Shown: piece by piece, positions 1 through 7,589 of the stretch | How positions within the stretch are numbered: position 1 is the first letter of the stretch | How the letters are laid out: every line of letters starts with the position of its first letter | Assembly (NCBI RefSeq): GCF_002019705.1 | Contig: NZ_KV917377.1 | Span: 124,001 to 188,000 of the forward strand | Direction: 5' to 3' | Source: Shouchella patagoniensis | GTDB lineage: Bacteria; Bacillota; Bacilli; Bacillales; Bacillaceae_D | Length of the DNA stretch: 64,000 nucleotides | Position numbers and translations under genes: made by a program | Notes under the pieces: generated by a model | Seen by the model: only the letters and a program-made list of their open reading frames with translations | Database searches by the model: none | What the model was told of the DNA's origin: nothing

Positions 1-67
1 AGCGATCTACGTCAAGCTCTAATTCTTTACGGCTATCAACATTATCATGTTTTTCATCATTTAGCAT
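1..67 (-). CDS. 5' fragment of an unknown gene cut by the window edge
   Basis: Twenty-two codons are visible on the minus strand, beginning ATG at 67-65 with a good AGGAGGG Shine-Dalgarno eight bases upstream. The translated start (MLNDEKHDNVDSRKELELD) is highly charged and has no signal peptide. It follows the yheE-like gene on the same strand after about 45 bases, so the two are probably cotranscribed. I do not recognise the product; the rest of the gene lies outside the window. Confidence 0.5.
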   Translation of the reverse strand, partial: MLNDEKHDNVDSRKELELDVDR

Positions 68-112
68 GGACTGAACCCTCCTGGATCATAGCATGCCATC
101 GAGGCACGTAGA

Positions 113-343
113 TTATACGTTTGGTTGATGTTCAGATTCATACACATGGTAAAGCATGAGGTCATGAACTGCTTTTTTGAGTAATTCTTGTTTCGTTGGA
201 TCATGTGGTCCTGTTTGCCATAAGATATCACCATTATAGTGATAAATTCCAGAAACAAAACGGCTCTCGAAATAACATGAAAAAGCCCATTTTTGTTTTC
301 TACCGAAGACGGTAAGGGCTTTATATTGAAAATGAACGAGCAT
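113..343 (-). CDS. yheE: YheE-like small protein (DUF5342 family)
   Basis: A 76-residue soluble protein that resembles B. subtilis YheE as I remember that family: an aromatic-rich N-terminus, a GIYHYNGDI segment, and a C-terminal AVHDLMLYHVYE segment. Function is unknown. I place the start at ATG 343 because GGAGG lies 8 bases before it; a TTG two codons upstream would be too close to that site. The neighbouring plus-strand yheB and yheA match the B. subtilis yhe cluster, which supports the assignment. Confidence 0.75.
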   Translation of the reverse strand: MLVHFQYKALTVFGRKQKWAFSCYFESRFVSGIYHYNGDILWQTGPHDPTKQELLKKAVHDLMLYHVYESEHQPNV

Positions 344-472
344 AAGCAAAACCTCCAGAGATTATTTGAAAGGGTTTTCATTAAATTTTAACATAAGCTG
401 GTGTTTTCGTGTTTTAAAAAAATCGGCTATAATGTAGAAAAGATGAAATGATTGATAAAAGGAGGCAGTCTG

Positions 473-1639
473 CTGGATGAATGCCAGCAGGCATTTAATG
501 TGCATTGGATTTCTTTAGTTTTTTTATTAGCTGTAGTTGGAGCGATTGTTGGTGCTGTGACAAATGCGCTTGCTATAAGAATGCTTTTTCGGCCGCATCG
601 AGCTTACTACATTGGAAAATGGCAGCTCCCTTTTACACCTGGCTTGCTGCCGCGTAGACAAAAAGAACTTTCCGTTCAGCTTGGAAATATTGTGGCAAAT
701 CATTTACTAACTGCTGAGGGGTTAAGTAAAAAAATTGGGAGTGAATTGTTTTCAACAGAATTAAACAATTGGCTCCGTAATAAAGTTGAAAGCTGGTTAA
801 AAAGTGAGCAAACGATTGAATCACTTTTAAAACCATTATTCTCACAGGATACTGGACGTGATCAACTTGTGATTCGTTCTAAATCTTGGTTAAAAACACG
901 AATAATCCGTTACTTGCAAGAAAATCAATCAACTTCTGTTAAGAAGATTGTACCTGTCGAGCTACAGCTTAATGTGGCAACTAGGTTGCCTGAAGCAGCA
1001 GAGATGATTCTTAATAAGGCTAGCGCATACGTTGATAGTGAAGATGGAATAGAACGCATAAGTGCTATGATAAAACAATTTTTAGCTACAAAAGGGAAGC
1101 TTGGCGGAATGGTATCAATGTTTATCTCAAGTGATAAGCTTGTTGATATGGCCATTCCAGAGATTAGAAAATTTTTAGCGGATGAGCAGACAAATGAAAT
1201 GTTGCATGGGTTGCTTGCTAAAGAATGGAATACCTTTTTGGAAAAACCACTTTCAACTTTTTCTGCGGACATGTACGTTGAAACCATTGTTGATAAATTA
1301 ACTGATGGAATTCAAGGTCAAATACCGCTCTTAAATTGGTATGATACCCCTCTTCACCAATGGTCAGAACCATTTATCACACCGATCTCGGAAAAGTGGG
1401 CTCCAGAATTAGTGAAATTATTGACAGGATATATTCAGACAAATATTACAGGCATATTGAAGCAATTACGATTGGAAGAAGTAATTGAACAACAAGTAGC
1501 TTCTTTTTCAATGGCTCATTTGGAAAGTTTAATTATGGACATAACAAAGAAAGAATTACGGATGATCACTTTATTAGGAGGACTTATTGGTGGTATTGTT
1601 GGTCTTATTCAGGCGGTTATCGTTCATTTTTTCTATTAA
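473..1639 (+). CDS. yheB: YheB-like membrane protein, DUF445 family
   Basis: A DUF445-family protein of about 390 residues. The N-terminus has a hydrophobic segment followed by the family signature ALAIRMLFRPHRAYY and PFTPGLLPRR. A long, mostly helical charged middle follows, and a C-terminal membrane segment (GGLIGGIVGLIQAVIVHFFY) ends the protein. The molecular role is unknown; in B. subtilis the protein is membrane-anchored. The start is uncertain. The only strong Shine-Dalgarno, AAAGGAGG at 458-465, lies downstream of the first possible start (TTG 452). That leaves CTG 473 at ideal spacing, with GTG 500 as a fallback. yheA follows after a short gap. Confidence 0.88.
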   Translation: MDECQQAFNVHWISLVFLLAVVGAIVGAVTNALAIRMLFRPHRAYYIGKWQLPFTPGLLPRRQKELSVQLGNIVANHLLTAEGLSKKIGSELFSTELNNWLRNKVESWLKSEQTIESLLKPLFSQDTGRDQLVIRSKSWLKTRIIRYLQENQSTSVKKIVPVELQLNVATRLPEAAEMILNKASAYVDSEDGIERISAMIKQFLATKGKLGGMVSMFISSDKLVDMAIPEIRKFLADEQTNEMLHGLLAKEWNTFLEKPLSTFSADMYVETIVDKLTDGIQGQIPLLNWYDTPLHQWSEPFITPISEKWAPELVKLLTGYIQTNITGILKQLRLEEVIEQQVASFSMAHLESLIMDITKKELRMITLLGGLIGGIVGLIQAVIVHFFY

Positions 1640-1712
1640 ATTAGCCATATTGCGTGATTTCATTGTCTACACATGTTATAGTCGGTTGGACAAGTTATGA
1701 GGAGTGATCATT

Positions 1713-2072
1713 GTGAGCAATACGTACGATAAAGCACATGAACTAAAAGATGCACTAGCAGAAAGTGAAGAGTTCAAAGCGTTACATGTTTTACATGAAG
1801 AAATTGAAGCGGATGACATCGCTAAGAGAATGCTTGAGAATTTCCGTAAGCTTCAATTAGAGCTTCAGCAAAAGCAAATGCAAGGAATTCAAATTTCGGA
1901 AGAAGAAGCGCAACAAGCACAGCAACAATTTGAGCTTGTTCAGCAACACGAGCTTATTTCGAAGTTAATGGAAGCAGAGCAACAATTAAGTGTGATTATC
2001 ACAGATTTAAACAAAATCATTACTGAGCCGCTAGAAAAAATCTACGGCGATCCATCACAAGAACAACAATAA
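1713..2072 (+). CDS. yheA: YheA, YlbF/YmcA-family protein
   Basis: A 119-residue all-helical protein rich in Gln and Glu. It matches YheA of the YlbF/YmcA family: an EEFKALHVLHEEI-like N-terminus, AKRMLENFRKLQLELQQKQMQG in the centre, and a LMEAEQQLSVIITDLNKII C-terminal helix. YlbF and YmcA paralogues form the Y-complex that assists RNase Y, but no such role is established for YheA, so function is inference. GTG 1713 is chosen because GGAG lies 8 bases before it; a GTG at 1704 overlaps that ribosome site. It pairs with yheB as in B. subtilis and is followed by a terminator. Confidence 0.88.
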   Translation: MSNTYDKAHELKDALAESEEFKALHVLHEEIEADDIAKRMLENFRKLQLELQQKQMQGIQISEEEAQQAQQQFELVQQHELISKLMEAEQQLSVIITDLNKIITEPLEKIYGDPSQEQQ

Positions 2073-2084
2073 GCGTGTTATAGG

Positions 2085-2113
2085 AAAACCTGCCATATTG
2101 GCGGGTTTTTTTA
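2085..2113 (+). terminator. Rho-independent terminator after yheA
   Basis: A CCTGCC/GGCGGG stem with a short AT loop is followed by seven T residues. Confidence 0.8.
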
Positions 2114-2220
2114 TTGATGTGGACGTAAAGGATAAGTTCTACTTCTTGAAAATAAGCATAAGTCTAGAACAAGGATAGGGCAAGTTCAAAGACACCAAGA
2201 GGATTGAAGGAGGAATAGAC

Positions 2221-3069
2221 TTGAAAGCCTATAAAATGGTTGCAGTAAATATTGATGGAATTATGGTGAACAAAGAAAACAAGATGAGTAAGCGGACAAA
2301 AGCAGCGGTTGAGTATTTAACGCGGAAAGGTGTGGTCGTTACACTTATGACCGATAAACCATTTTCCCACGCTAAAAAAGCTGCAAAAGCGTTAAAGCTC
2401 GATGGCTTTATCGTTGCTCATGGTGGGGCGTTTATTTCTGATACAAATAAAAATGAATGGTTTAATCGTCCTTTAGAAATGGATAACGCTTTAGATATTT
2501 GTCATGTGCTGGAACGTTTTGATTGTGAAACACGATTACTATATGGGGATCATGCTATTTCAACACGTTCACAGCATAAACAAACATTACTTGCAAAAAT
2601 GTCTTTTGGTTCCCCTGGTGAACAAATGGTTTACCCTATTACCTATGTTGATTCTCTTTATGAGCAAGTGTTAAAAGAAGGGGCGGGTCCATTAAATATG
2701 GCGATTAGCTGTGAAGAGCAAGCTGATCTTAATCATATTAGTTCCATACTTGAGCAAGAAGTGCCAGATATTGAATTAACAGTAAAAGAAAATGGTCAAT
2801 GCTTGATTGTTGGAAAGGGAGCTGGAAAAGCTAGAGCATTGCAATGGCTTGTTAGAGAGCGTGGAATGGAGTTAGAGCAAGTGGTTGCCATTGGCGTTCA
2901 TGATGAGGATATCGAATTACTTGAGATGGTGGGGCTAGGTGTTGCAATGGGTGATGCAAACACTGCTTTACAAGCATCAGCAGCGTGGGTTACTCGGACG
3001 GTGGATCAAGAAGGGTTTGCCTATATGGTTCATGAAGTATTTCGTAAGCAATTAAGAATACAAGTGTAG
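2221..3069 (+). CDS. yhaX: YhaX-like HAD (Cof-type) protein with degenerate active site
   Basis: A 282-residue protein with the layout of Cof-type HAD phosphatases (core, C2B-type cap at about 80-190, core). The catalytic motifs are damaged. Motif I reads VAVNIDGIMV, so the nucleophile Asp is Asn10 and the usual Thr is Ile14. Motif IV reads GVHDED at 225-230, where GDxxND is expected, so Val226 replaces Asp. Lys199 or Lys203 could be motif III, and Thr41 or Thr44 motif II. Such a protein should be a poor phosphatase or a binding or regulatory protein (inference). The start is TTG with AAGGAGG upstream. The position after yheA matches yhaX of B. subtilis, but hemZ, which follows there, is absent here. 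Confidence 0.75.
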   Translation: MKAYKMVAVNIDGIMVNKENKMSKRTKAAVEYLTRKGVVVTLMTDKPFSHAKKAAKALKLDGFIVAHGGAFISDTNKNEWFNRPLEMDNALDICHVLERFDCETRLLYGDHAISTRSQHKQTLLAKMSFGSPGEQMVYPITYVDSLYEQVLKEGAGPLNMAISCEEQADLNHISSILEQEVPDIELTVKENGQCLIVGKGAGKARALQWLVRERGMELEQVVAIGVHDEDIELLEMVGLGVAMGDANTALQASAAWVTRTVDQEGFAYMVHEVFRKQLRIQV

Positions 3070-3085
3070 AGTCGATCATAACTAG

Positions 3086-3121
3086 AAAAGAAAGCAGGCA
3101 AGAAATCCTGCTTTCTTTTTT
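3086..3121. terminator. Bidirectional terminator between yhaX-like gene and the small minus-strand gene
   Basis: AAAGAAAGCAGG pairs with CCTGCTTTCTTT around a 7-base loop. T residues follow on the plus strand and an A-rich stretch precedes, so it can stop transcription both ways. Confidence 0.8.
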
Positions 3122-3299
3122 AACGTGCAAATAAAATCATCTTTCCATTTCTTGTGAGTCGGTGTGTTAAACTTGACGCCTCCGTCTTCTCAAGTCTTTG
3201 TTTGGCGACTTGAATAGCTTCTTGTTCTGTCCTCGCCTCAATTCGTTCATTCAACACTTCAGAGCTATCTTTATTAAAGGCTGTTAAAAAAAAAGTCAT
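3120..3299 (-). CDS. Small hypothetical protein, 59 aa
   Basis: A short soluble protein beginning MTFFLTAFNKDSSEVLNE, with an amphipathic helix rich in Glu, Gln and Lys and a basic C-terminal strand (RLTRNGKMILFAR). No membrane segment or catalytic motif is visible. The start is ATG 3299, preceded by AGAGGGGGA at normal spacing; an upstream ATG in the same frame has no ribosome site. Its coding density and ribosome site make it a likely real gene. I do not recognise the family. Confidence 0.6.
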   Translation of the reverse strand: MTFFLTAFNKDSSEVLNERIEARTEQEAIQVAKQRLEKTEASSLTHRLTRNGKMILFAR

Positions 3300-3405
3300 A
3301 GTAATCCCCCTCTTATGAATGCGTTTACGAAAGTATAGCATGAAACGAATGTGTATTCACCTAATAAAAAAAGTTGAATAAAGTAAACAAAAAGGGGGAA
3401 TAGAA

Positions 3406-3750
3406 ATGGGAACAAATGAATTACACAGGCTTTGTCAACAGTTCACAAATTATCCGGTTAAATTAACTCTTGATAATGGGGAAGAATATGAGACATTGAT
3501 TGAATATGTGGATAATGAACATGTTCACTTGCTTTATCCAGTAGATCAGAATGAGGAACTAATGCTCATTTCACAATTAGATGGATTTCAATCAATGAAC
3601 AATAATGACTACCATCGTTATGGCTATGGTTACCCATCATATGGTTACCCACCATATGGTTACCCTCAAGCTGGTTTTGGTTTTCGTCCGTATGGCTGGC
3701 GGAGATGGGTCCTTCCGTTAACAGCGCTTGCAGCCATTGCTCTACTTTAG
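3406..3750 (+). CDS. Small protein: barrel-like N-terminus, Tyr-Gly-Pro repeats, C-terminal membrane segment
   Basis: 114 residues in three parts. Residues about 10-62 look like a small beta-barrel domain of Sm/SH3 type (VKLTLDNGEEYETLIEYV, then HVHLLYPV). Residues about 68-100 are a low-complexity stretch with three near-identical YGYP units, seen in DNA as repeated ATATGGTTACCC. The end is a short hydrophobic segment (VLPLTALAAIALL) after WRR that could anchor it with the N-terminus in the cytoplasm. Function is unknown. A protein of the same design is encoded at 40194-40442. The ribosome site is AAAGGGGGA. No terminator is obvious before cssR. Confidence 0.7.
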   Translation: MGTNELHRLCQQFTNYPVKLTLDNGEEYETLIEYVDNEHVHLLYPVDQNEELMLISQLDGFQSMNNNDYHRYGYGYPSYGYPPYGYPQAGFGFRPYGWRRWVLPLTALAAIALL

Positions 3751-3896
3751 GCAGCTCTAATTGAGCATGCCTTTTACATATTTGGGCGATAATCATCTAG
3801 AAATTAGGGATATTTCGTAAATCCGGCAGAAAGTTCGCGCTTTCCGCTGAAATTATGTAAAATGAAAATATGAAGTATTTGTTAGGAGGATTGTAG

Positions 3897-4577
3897 ATGG
3901 ATTCATATAATATCTATCTAGTTGAAGACGAGGCAAACTTATCAGAAGTATTAAAAGCATATTTACAAAAAGAGGGCTGGAACGTTACTGTGTTTCCAGA
4001 TGGTGATTCAGCTGTTGAAGCCGTGCCTGGAAAACCACATTTATGGGTGCTTGACATCATGTTACCTGGAACGGATGGTTACCAAGTATTAAAAGCAATT
4101 AAAGAACAAGAAGACACACCGGTTATCTTTATTTCAGCACGTGATCAAGATTTAGACAGAGTGCTTGGATTGGAAATGGGAAGCGATGATTATTTATCAA
4201 AGCCATTTTTACCGCAAGAGCTAATTATTCGTGCTAAGAAATTACTTAATCGAGTATATGGGACAAGCACATCGGAAGCACAAAAAATTGAATTAAATGC
4301 ATACAGCATTGATCCAATCGGGCGTACGATTCTTGATACAGAAGCGGACGATGAAGCGGTTGATTTGACGACAAAAGAAATGGATTTAATGTTGTTGTTA
4401 TCAGCGGAAATTGGAAAAGCTTTCTCTCGTGAAAAAATCATCGAGCATGTCTGGGGCGAGAACTATTTTGGTTCAGAACGTGCTGTAGATGACGTTGTCC
4501 GTAGAGTTCGTAAAAAAATGCCACGTATCCATCTTGAAACTTTGTATGGTTATGGATACCGTATTCTTTCTTCATGA
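3897..4577 (+). CDS. cssR: CssR, secretion-stress response regulator (OmpR/PhoB family)
   Basis: A 226-residue response regulator. The receiver domain (1-120) has acidic pocket residues near positions 10-12, phospho-acceptor Asp53 (LWVLDIMLPG), Ser80 and Lys102 (SKPF). A winged-helix DNA-binding domain fills 130-226 and ends in YGYGYR. Sequence texture, including HLWVLDIMLP, FISARDQDLDRVLGLEMGS and WGENYFGSERAVDDVVRR, matches CssR of B. subtilis. That protein, with CssS, induces membrane quality-control proteases (htrA, htrB) when secretory proteins misfold. The start is ATG with AGGAGG upstream. The stop overlaps the cssS start by four bases (ATGA), implying translational coupling. In B. subtilis cssRS lies next to htrB; here it sits near prsA. 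Confidence 0.85.
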   Translation: MDSYNIYLVEDEANLSEVLKAYLQKEGWNVTVFPDGDSAVEAVPGKPHLWVLDIMLPGTDGYQVLKAIKEQEDTPVIFISARDQDLDRVLGLEMGSDDYLSKPFLPQELIIRAKKLLNRVYGTSTSEAQKIELNAYSIDPIGRTILDTEADDEAVDLTTKEMDLMLLLSAEIGKAFSREKIIEHVWGENYFGSERAVDDVVRRVRKKMPRIHLETLYGYGYRILSS

Positions 4578-6001
4578 TAAAGATTAACTTAACGAGACGA
4601 ATCTGGCTAGCATTCGTTTCGTTAATTGTGCTTGTCGCGCTTTCAATAATTATCGTGTACCCATTGTCTATTCGAGGTGCTCTTACTGAAGAAACCTATC
4701 AAATCATTGATAACAGGGTTCGTGATTTATTAACCGGGGAAGGTAGTTATCAAGATCGCATTTCTCCTGAACAACCAGGTTTTTACCAATCGAGAGTAGA
4801 ACAACGAGCAACTGTTTCTTTCACAGCTAGATTTGTTGATGGGTTGACTGGTGACATAGCGTTTTCAAATATTTTTGATGTTCCACCAGAGCAATTGAGC
4901 CAAGAGATGTTATCGAATGCGTACGAGCAAAATGCACCACGAGGGCAATACGAAGCGACATTTGATGGACAAACACTTTTTTACGTCATTAATGAAACTT
5001 CCGATGACTTTTATTTGATTACGTATATGTGGGATACATACCGTGACGAGATGGTGCAAAACTTATGGGAGAGATTATTGTATTTGCTTCTGCTTACGAG
5101 TGCGCTCAGCTTGCTTCCTGCTATCTGGCTCAAACATTATTTACGTCAACCACTCGCTGTACTTGAAAATCATTTAGAACAAATTGCAAACCGTAATTGG
5201 CAGGAACCATTACGCTGGGAAGGTGACGAAGATTTTGAAAGGTTGTCATATCAATTTGAACGTATGCGGCAGAACTTAAATAGTTATGATCGAGCACAAA
5301 AAACATTTATTCAACATGCTTCCCATGAACTGAAAACACCGATTATGGTCATAAAAAGTTATGCCCAGTCTGTCAAGGATGGGATTCTTCCTAAAGAAAA
5401 TCTTAATCAAACAATGGATGTTATTACAGAAGAAGCAAATCGTATGGAACGTCGTGTAATTGATATGCTTTATTATACAAAGTTGGATCAAATGAAAAAA
5501 GACCAACTCAATGTGGAAATGATGCCCTTTGGAAAGCTTGCTTATCAAATTGAGGAGCGCTTCCGTTACCAAAGAGAAGACGTAGCAATTGGAGTAGAGG
5601 GCGCGGAAATAATGATTGAAGTGGATCCAGAACAGTGTGAAGTACTGCTCGAAAATTTAGTTGAAAACGGACTTCGTTATGCAAAAGATCATTTGTTTAT
5701 TCGTGCTGAACAAGACGAAACAAACACTTATTTAATTGTAGAAAATGAGGGTGAACCGATTGATGCTGATTTAACAAGGTTGTTTAATCCATTTTATAAA
5801 GGCAATAAAGGGAAGTTTGGTCTAGGACTTGCGATTGTTAAGCAAATTGCCGATTTACATTATGGGACTGCAATGGTTGAAAATATTGAGGAAGGTGTAC
5901 GTTTTACTATCACATTGCCTAGATCTCAAAAACAATTAGTTGATGGTAAAGGTAAGAAGAAAGAGAAAAAACGGGATGTTACGAATAAGAGCACGGATTA
6001 A
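4574..6001 (+). CDS. cssS: CssS, secretion-stress sensor histidine kinase
   Basis: A 475-residue sensor kinase with one membrane segment near residues 10-32, an extracytoplasmic sensor of about 130 residues, and a second segment near 165-188. A HAMP-like linker follows. The H-box has phospho-acceptor His251 (HASHELKTPIM), and the ATPase domain has the N-box ENLVENGLRYA and a GLGLAI G-box. It is the partner of CssR by overlap and by similarity to B. subtilis CssS (YDRAQKTFIQHASHEL, VKSYAQSVKDGI). The sensor probably detects misfolded secreted protein (family knowledge). The C-terminal tail after the kinase domain is short, Lys-rich and probably disordered. Confidence 0.85.
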   Translation: MIKINLTRRIWLAFVSLIVLVALSIIIVYPLSIRGALTEETYQIIDNRVRDLLTGEGSYQDRISPEQPGFYQSRVEQRATVSFTARFVDGLTGDIAFSNIFDVPPEQLSQEMLSNAYEQNAPRGQYEATFDGQTLFYVINETSDDFYLITYMWDTYRDEMVQNLWERLLYLLLLTSALSLLPAIWLKHYLRQPLAVLENHLEQIANRNWQEPLRWEGDEDFERLSYQFERMRQNLNSYDRAQKTFIQHASHELKTPIMVIKSYAQSVKDGILPKENLNQTMDVITEEANRMERRVIDMLYYTKLDQMKKDQLNVEMMPFGKLAYQIEERFRYQREDVAIGVEGAEIMIEVDPEQCEVLLENLVENGLRYAKDHLFIRAEQDETNTYLIVENEGEPIDADLTRLFNPFYKGNKGKFGLGLAIVKQIADLHYGTAMVENIEEGVRFTITLPRSQKQLVDGKGKKKEKKRDVTNKSTD

Positions 6002-6040
6002 AGCCCAATTTGAATAGACGTTGTTGACTTTCGTCCATGA

Positions 6041-6067
6041 GAGCACTGTATAAAGTGCTCTTATTTG
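6041..6067 (+). terminator. Probable terminator after cssS
   Basis: GAGCACT pairs with AGTGCTC around six bases, followed by TTATTTG. The T-run is interrupted, so strength is uncertain. Confidence 0.55.
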
Positions 6068-6079
6068 TATGTCAATGTA

Positions 6080-6088
6080 TGCTATACT
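6080..6088 (+). promoter_or_regulatory. Extended -10 promoter candidate for yhaM
   Basis: TGCTATACT is an extended -10 element (TGn plus TATACT) 33 bases before the yhaM start. No good -35 is visible. Confidence 0.4.
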
Positions 6089-6120
6089 AGTAACAAGATT
6101 AAGGTTTAAGAGGTGAGACG

Positions 6121-7080
6121 ATGGAGAAAGGCATAAGGCACCACCAGGTTGGGGAGGCTGTTGATCGCTATCTATTAATCAAAACGGCGACAAAGCAAAT
6201 TGCAAGTAATTCCAAACCTTTTTTGACATTGATTCTTGGAGATCATACTGGAGAGATTGAGGCGAAACTATGGGGTGTTTCACCTGAAGATGAAGCAACG
6301 TTTATTAATAAAACCGTTGTACATATCCAAGGAGATGTAATTGATTATCGTGGCAGGATGCAATTGAAGATTGCAAGTATTAGACCGACTTCACCTATGG
6401 ATGGCGTGAAAATTAATGATTTCGTGCGTTCTGCACCACTCTCCCCTGATGACATGCTTGATGAAATTAATCAATATATTTTTGAAATCAGCAATCCTAA
6501 CATACAACGAATTACTCGTTTTTTAGTAAAAAAACATCAACAGGCATTTATTGAATCTCCAGCAGCGACTAAAAACCATCATGAGTTTATGGGAGGACTT
6601 GCGTATCACGTTGTATCAATGCTTCGAATTGCAAAAAGTTTAATCCACTTGTATCCAAGCCTCGATCCCGATTTACTATACTCTGGTATTATCCTTCATG
6701 ATATGGGGAAAGTCCGTGAATTATCAGGCGCTATTGATACCACATATACGTTGGAAGGGAAATTACTTGGTCATATTTCAATTGGGGCAAATGAGATTGC
6801 AGAAGCGGCAAAGGAATTAGATATAGACGGGGAAGAGTTATTAATGATGCAACATATGATGTTAAGTCATCATGGAAAAAGCGAGTGGGGCAGTCCTAAA
6901 GCTCCTGTACTGCGTGAAGCAGAAGTTCTCCATTTAATCGATAATGTCGATGCCAAGATAAATATGATGGACCGGGTTCTGGAACGAGTAGAGCCTGGCG
7001 AGTTTTCTGAACGAGTAATGGCGCTAGAAAACCGGAGCTTTTATAAACCCGGATTTCATAAAAAACCACTTGAACTTTAA
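6121..7080 (+). CDS. yhaM: YhaM 3'-5' exoribonuclease
   Basis: 319 residues: an N-terminal OB-fold nucleic-acid-binding domain (about 10-90, including [18 protein letters not shown]) and a central HD metal-dependent phosphohydrolase domain. His193-Asp194 lie in [14 protein letters not shown], with further metal-ligand candidates in [13 protein letters not shown]. The C-terminus reads [12 protein letters not shown]. In B. subtilis YhaM is a Mn2+-stimulated 3'-5' exoribonuclease acting in cytoplasmic RNA turnover. Length and start (ATG after AAGAGGTGAG) are normal. yhaL follows, as in B. subtilis, but the usual upstream yhaO-yhaN pair is missing and cssRS takes its place. Confidence 0.93.
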   Translation: MEKGIRHHQVGEAVDRYLLIKTATKQIASNSKPFLTLILGDHTGEIEAKLWGVSPEDEATFINKTVVHIQGDVIDYRGRMQLKIASIRPTSPMDGVKINDFVRSAPLSPDDMLDEINQYIFEISNPNIQRITRFLVKKHQQAFIESPAATKNHHEFMGGLAYHVVSMLRIAKSLIHLYPSLDPDLLYSGIILHDMGKVRELSGAIDTTYTLEGKLLGHISIGANEIAEAAKELDIDGEELLMMQHMMLSHHGKSEWGSPKAPVLREAEVLHLIDNVDAKINMMDRVLERVEPGEFSERVMALENRSFYKPGFHKKPLEL

Positions 7081-7158
7081 AACTCGATGGTCTAGTTTTT
7101 TTCCCGGTAGCATAATAGTAGAAAAGAAACCAAAATGGCATGAAAGGGTGACTTTTCT

Positions 7159-7431
7159 ATGAAAACAAAACAGACAAGCCAACTGCTCGCGTTGCTGGCT
7201 GTTGCAGCGCTTGTAATAGCCTTTATATTTACGCAAACATCGATTGTTCAAATGATTGCAGCAAGCCCTTGGTGGATGTATCTAGTAGTGGTTGGAATTC
7301 TCGTGAGCGGTTTTATGTGGATTAAGACTATGCGGGAAGAAAACGAAGTAGATCATGAGTGGATTGAACAAGAGGGCAATGTGTATATGGCTCGAATTGA
7401 AGAGGCGCGCAAAAATGCTAGTGAAAAATAA
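7159..7431 (+). CDS. yhaL: YhaL-type sporulation membrane protein
   Basis: 90 residues with two hydrophobic segments (about 8-30 and 37-55), then a charged cytoplasmic tail. The second segment and tail (PWWMYLVVVGILVSGFMW, EVDHEWIEQEGNVYMARIEE) match YhaL. In B. subtilis that protein is a sporulation protein with one membrane segment, so the N-terminal membrane segment here is an extension. Its role is not established. The start is ATG with AAAGGGTGA upstream. It lies between yhaM and convergent prsA, as in B. subtilis. Confidence 0.82.
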   Translation: MKTKQTSQLLALLAVAALVIAFIFTQTSIVQMIAASPWWMYLVVVGILVSGFMWIKTMREENEVDHEWIEQEGNVYMARIEEARKNASEK

Positions 7432-7441
7432 ATAAAAAAGT

Positions 7442-7475
7442 GACAGCACTCTAGTAGTTAGAGTGCTGTCTTTTA
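7442..7475. terminator. Strong bidirectional terminator between yhaL and prsA
   Basis: GACAGCACTCT pairs with AGAGTGCTGTC (11 bp). TTTTATT follows on the plus strand and AATAAAAAAG precedes, giving a T-run for prsA on the minus strand. Confidence 0.88.
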
Positions 7476-7589
7476 TTATACTTTACTCTTTGTTAGAGAC
7501 GATCCTTAAAGGAATTGACCCAAATACCTTATCTAATCTACCCTTTTTAGAAATACCTCATTTCAGAACTAAATAGTGTAATGGATTCC

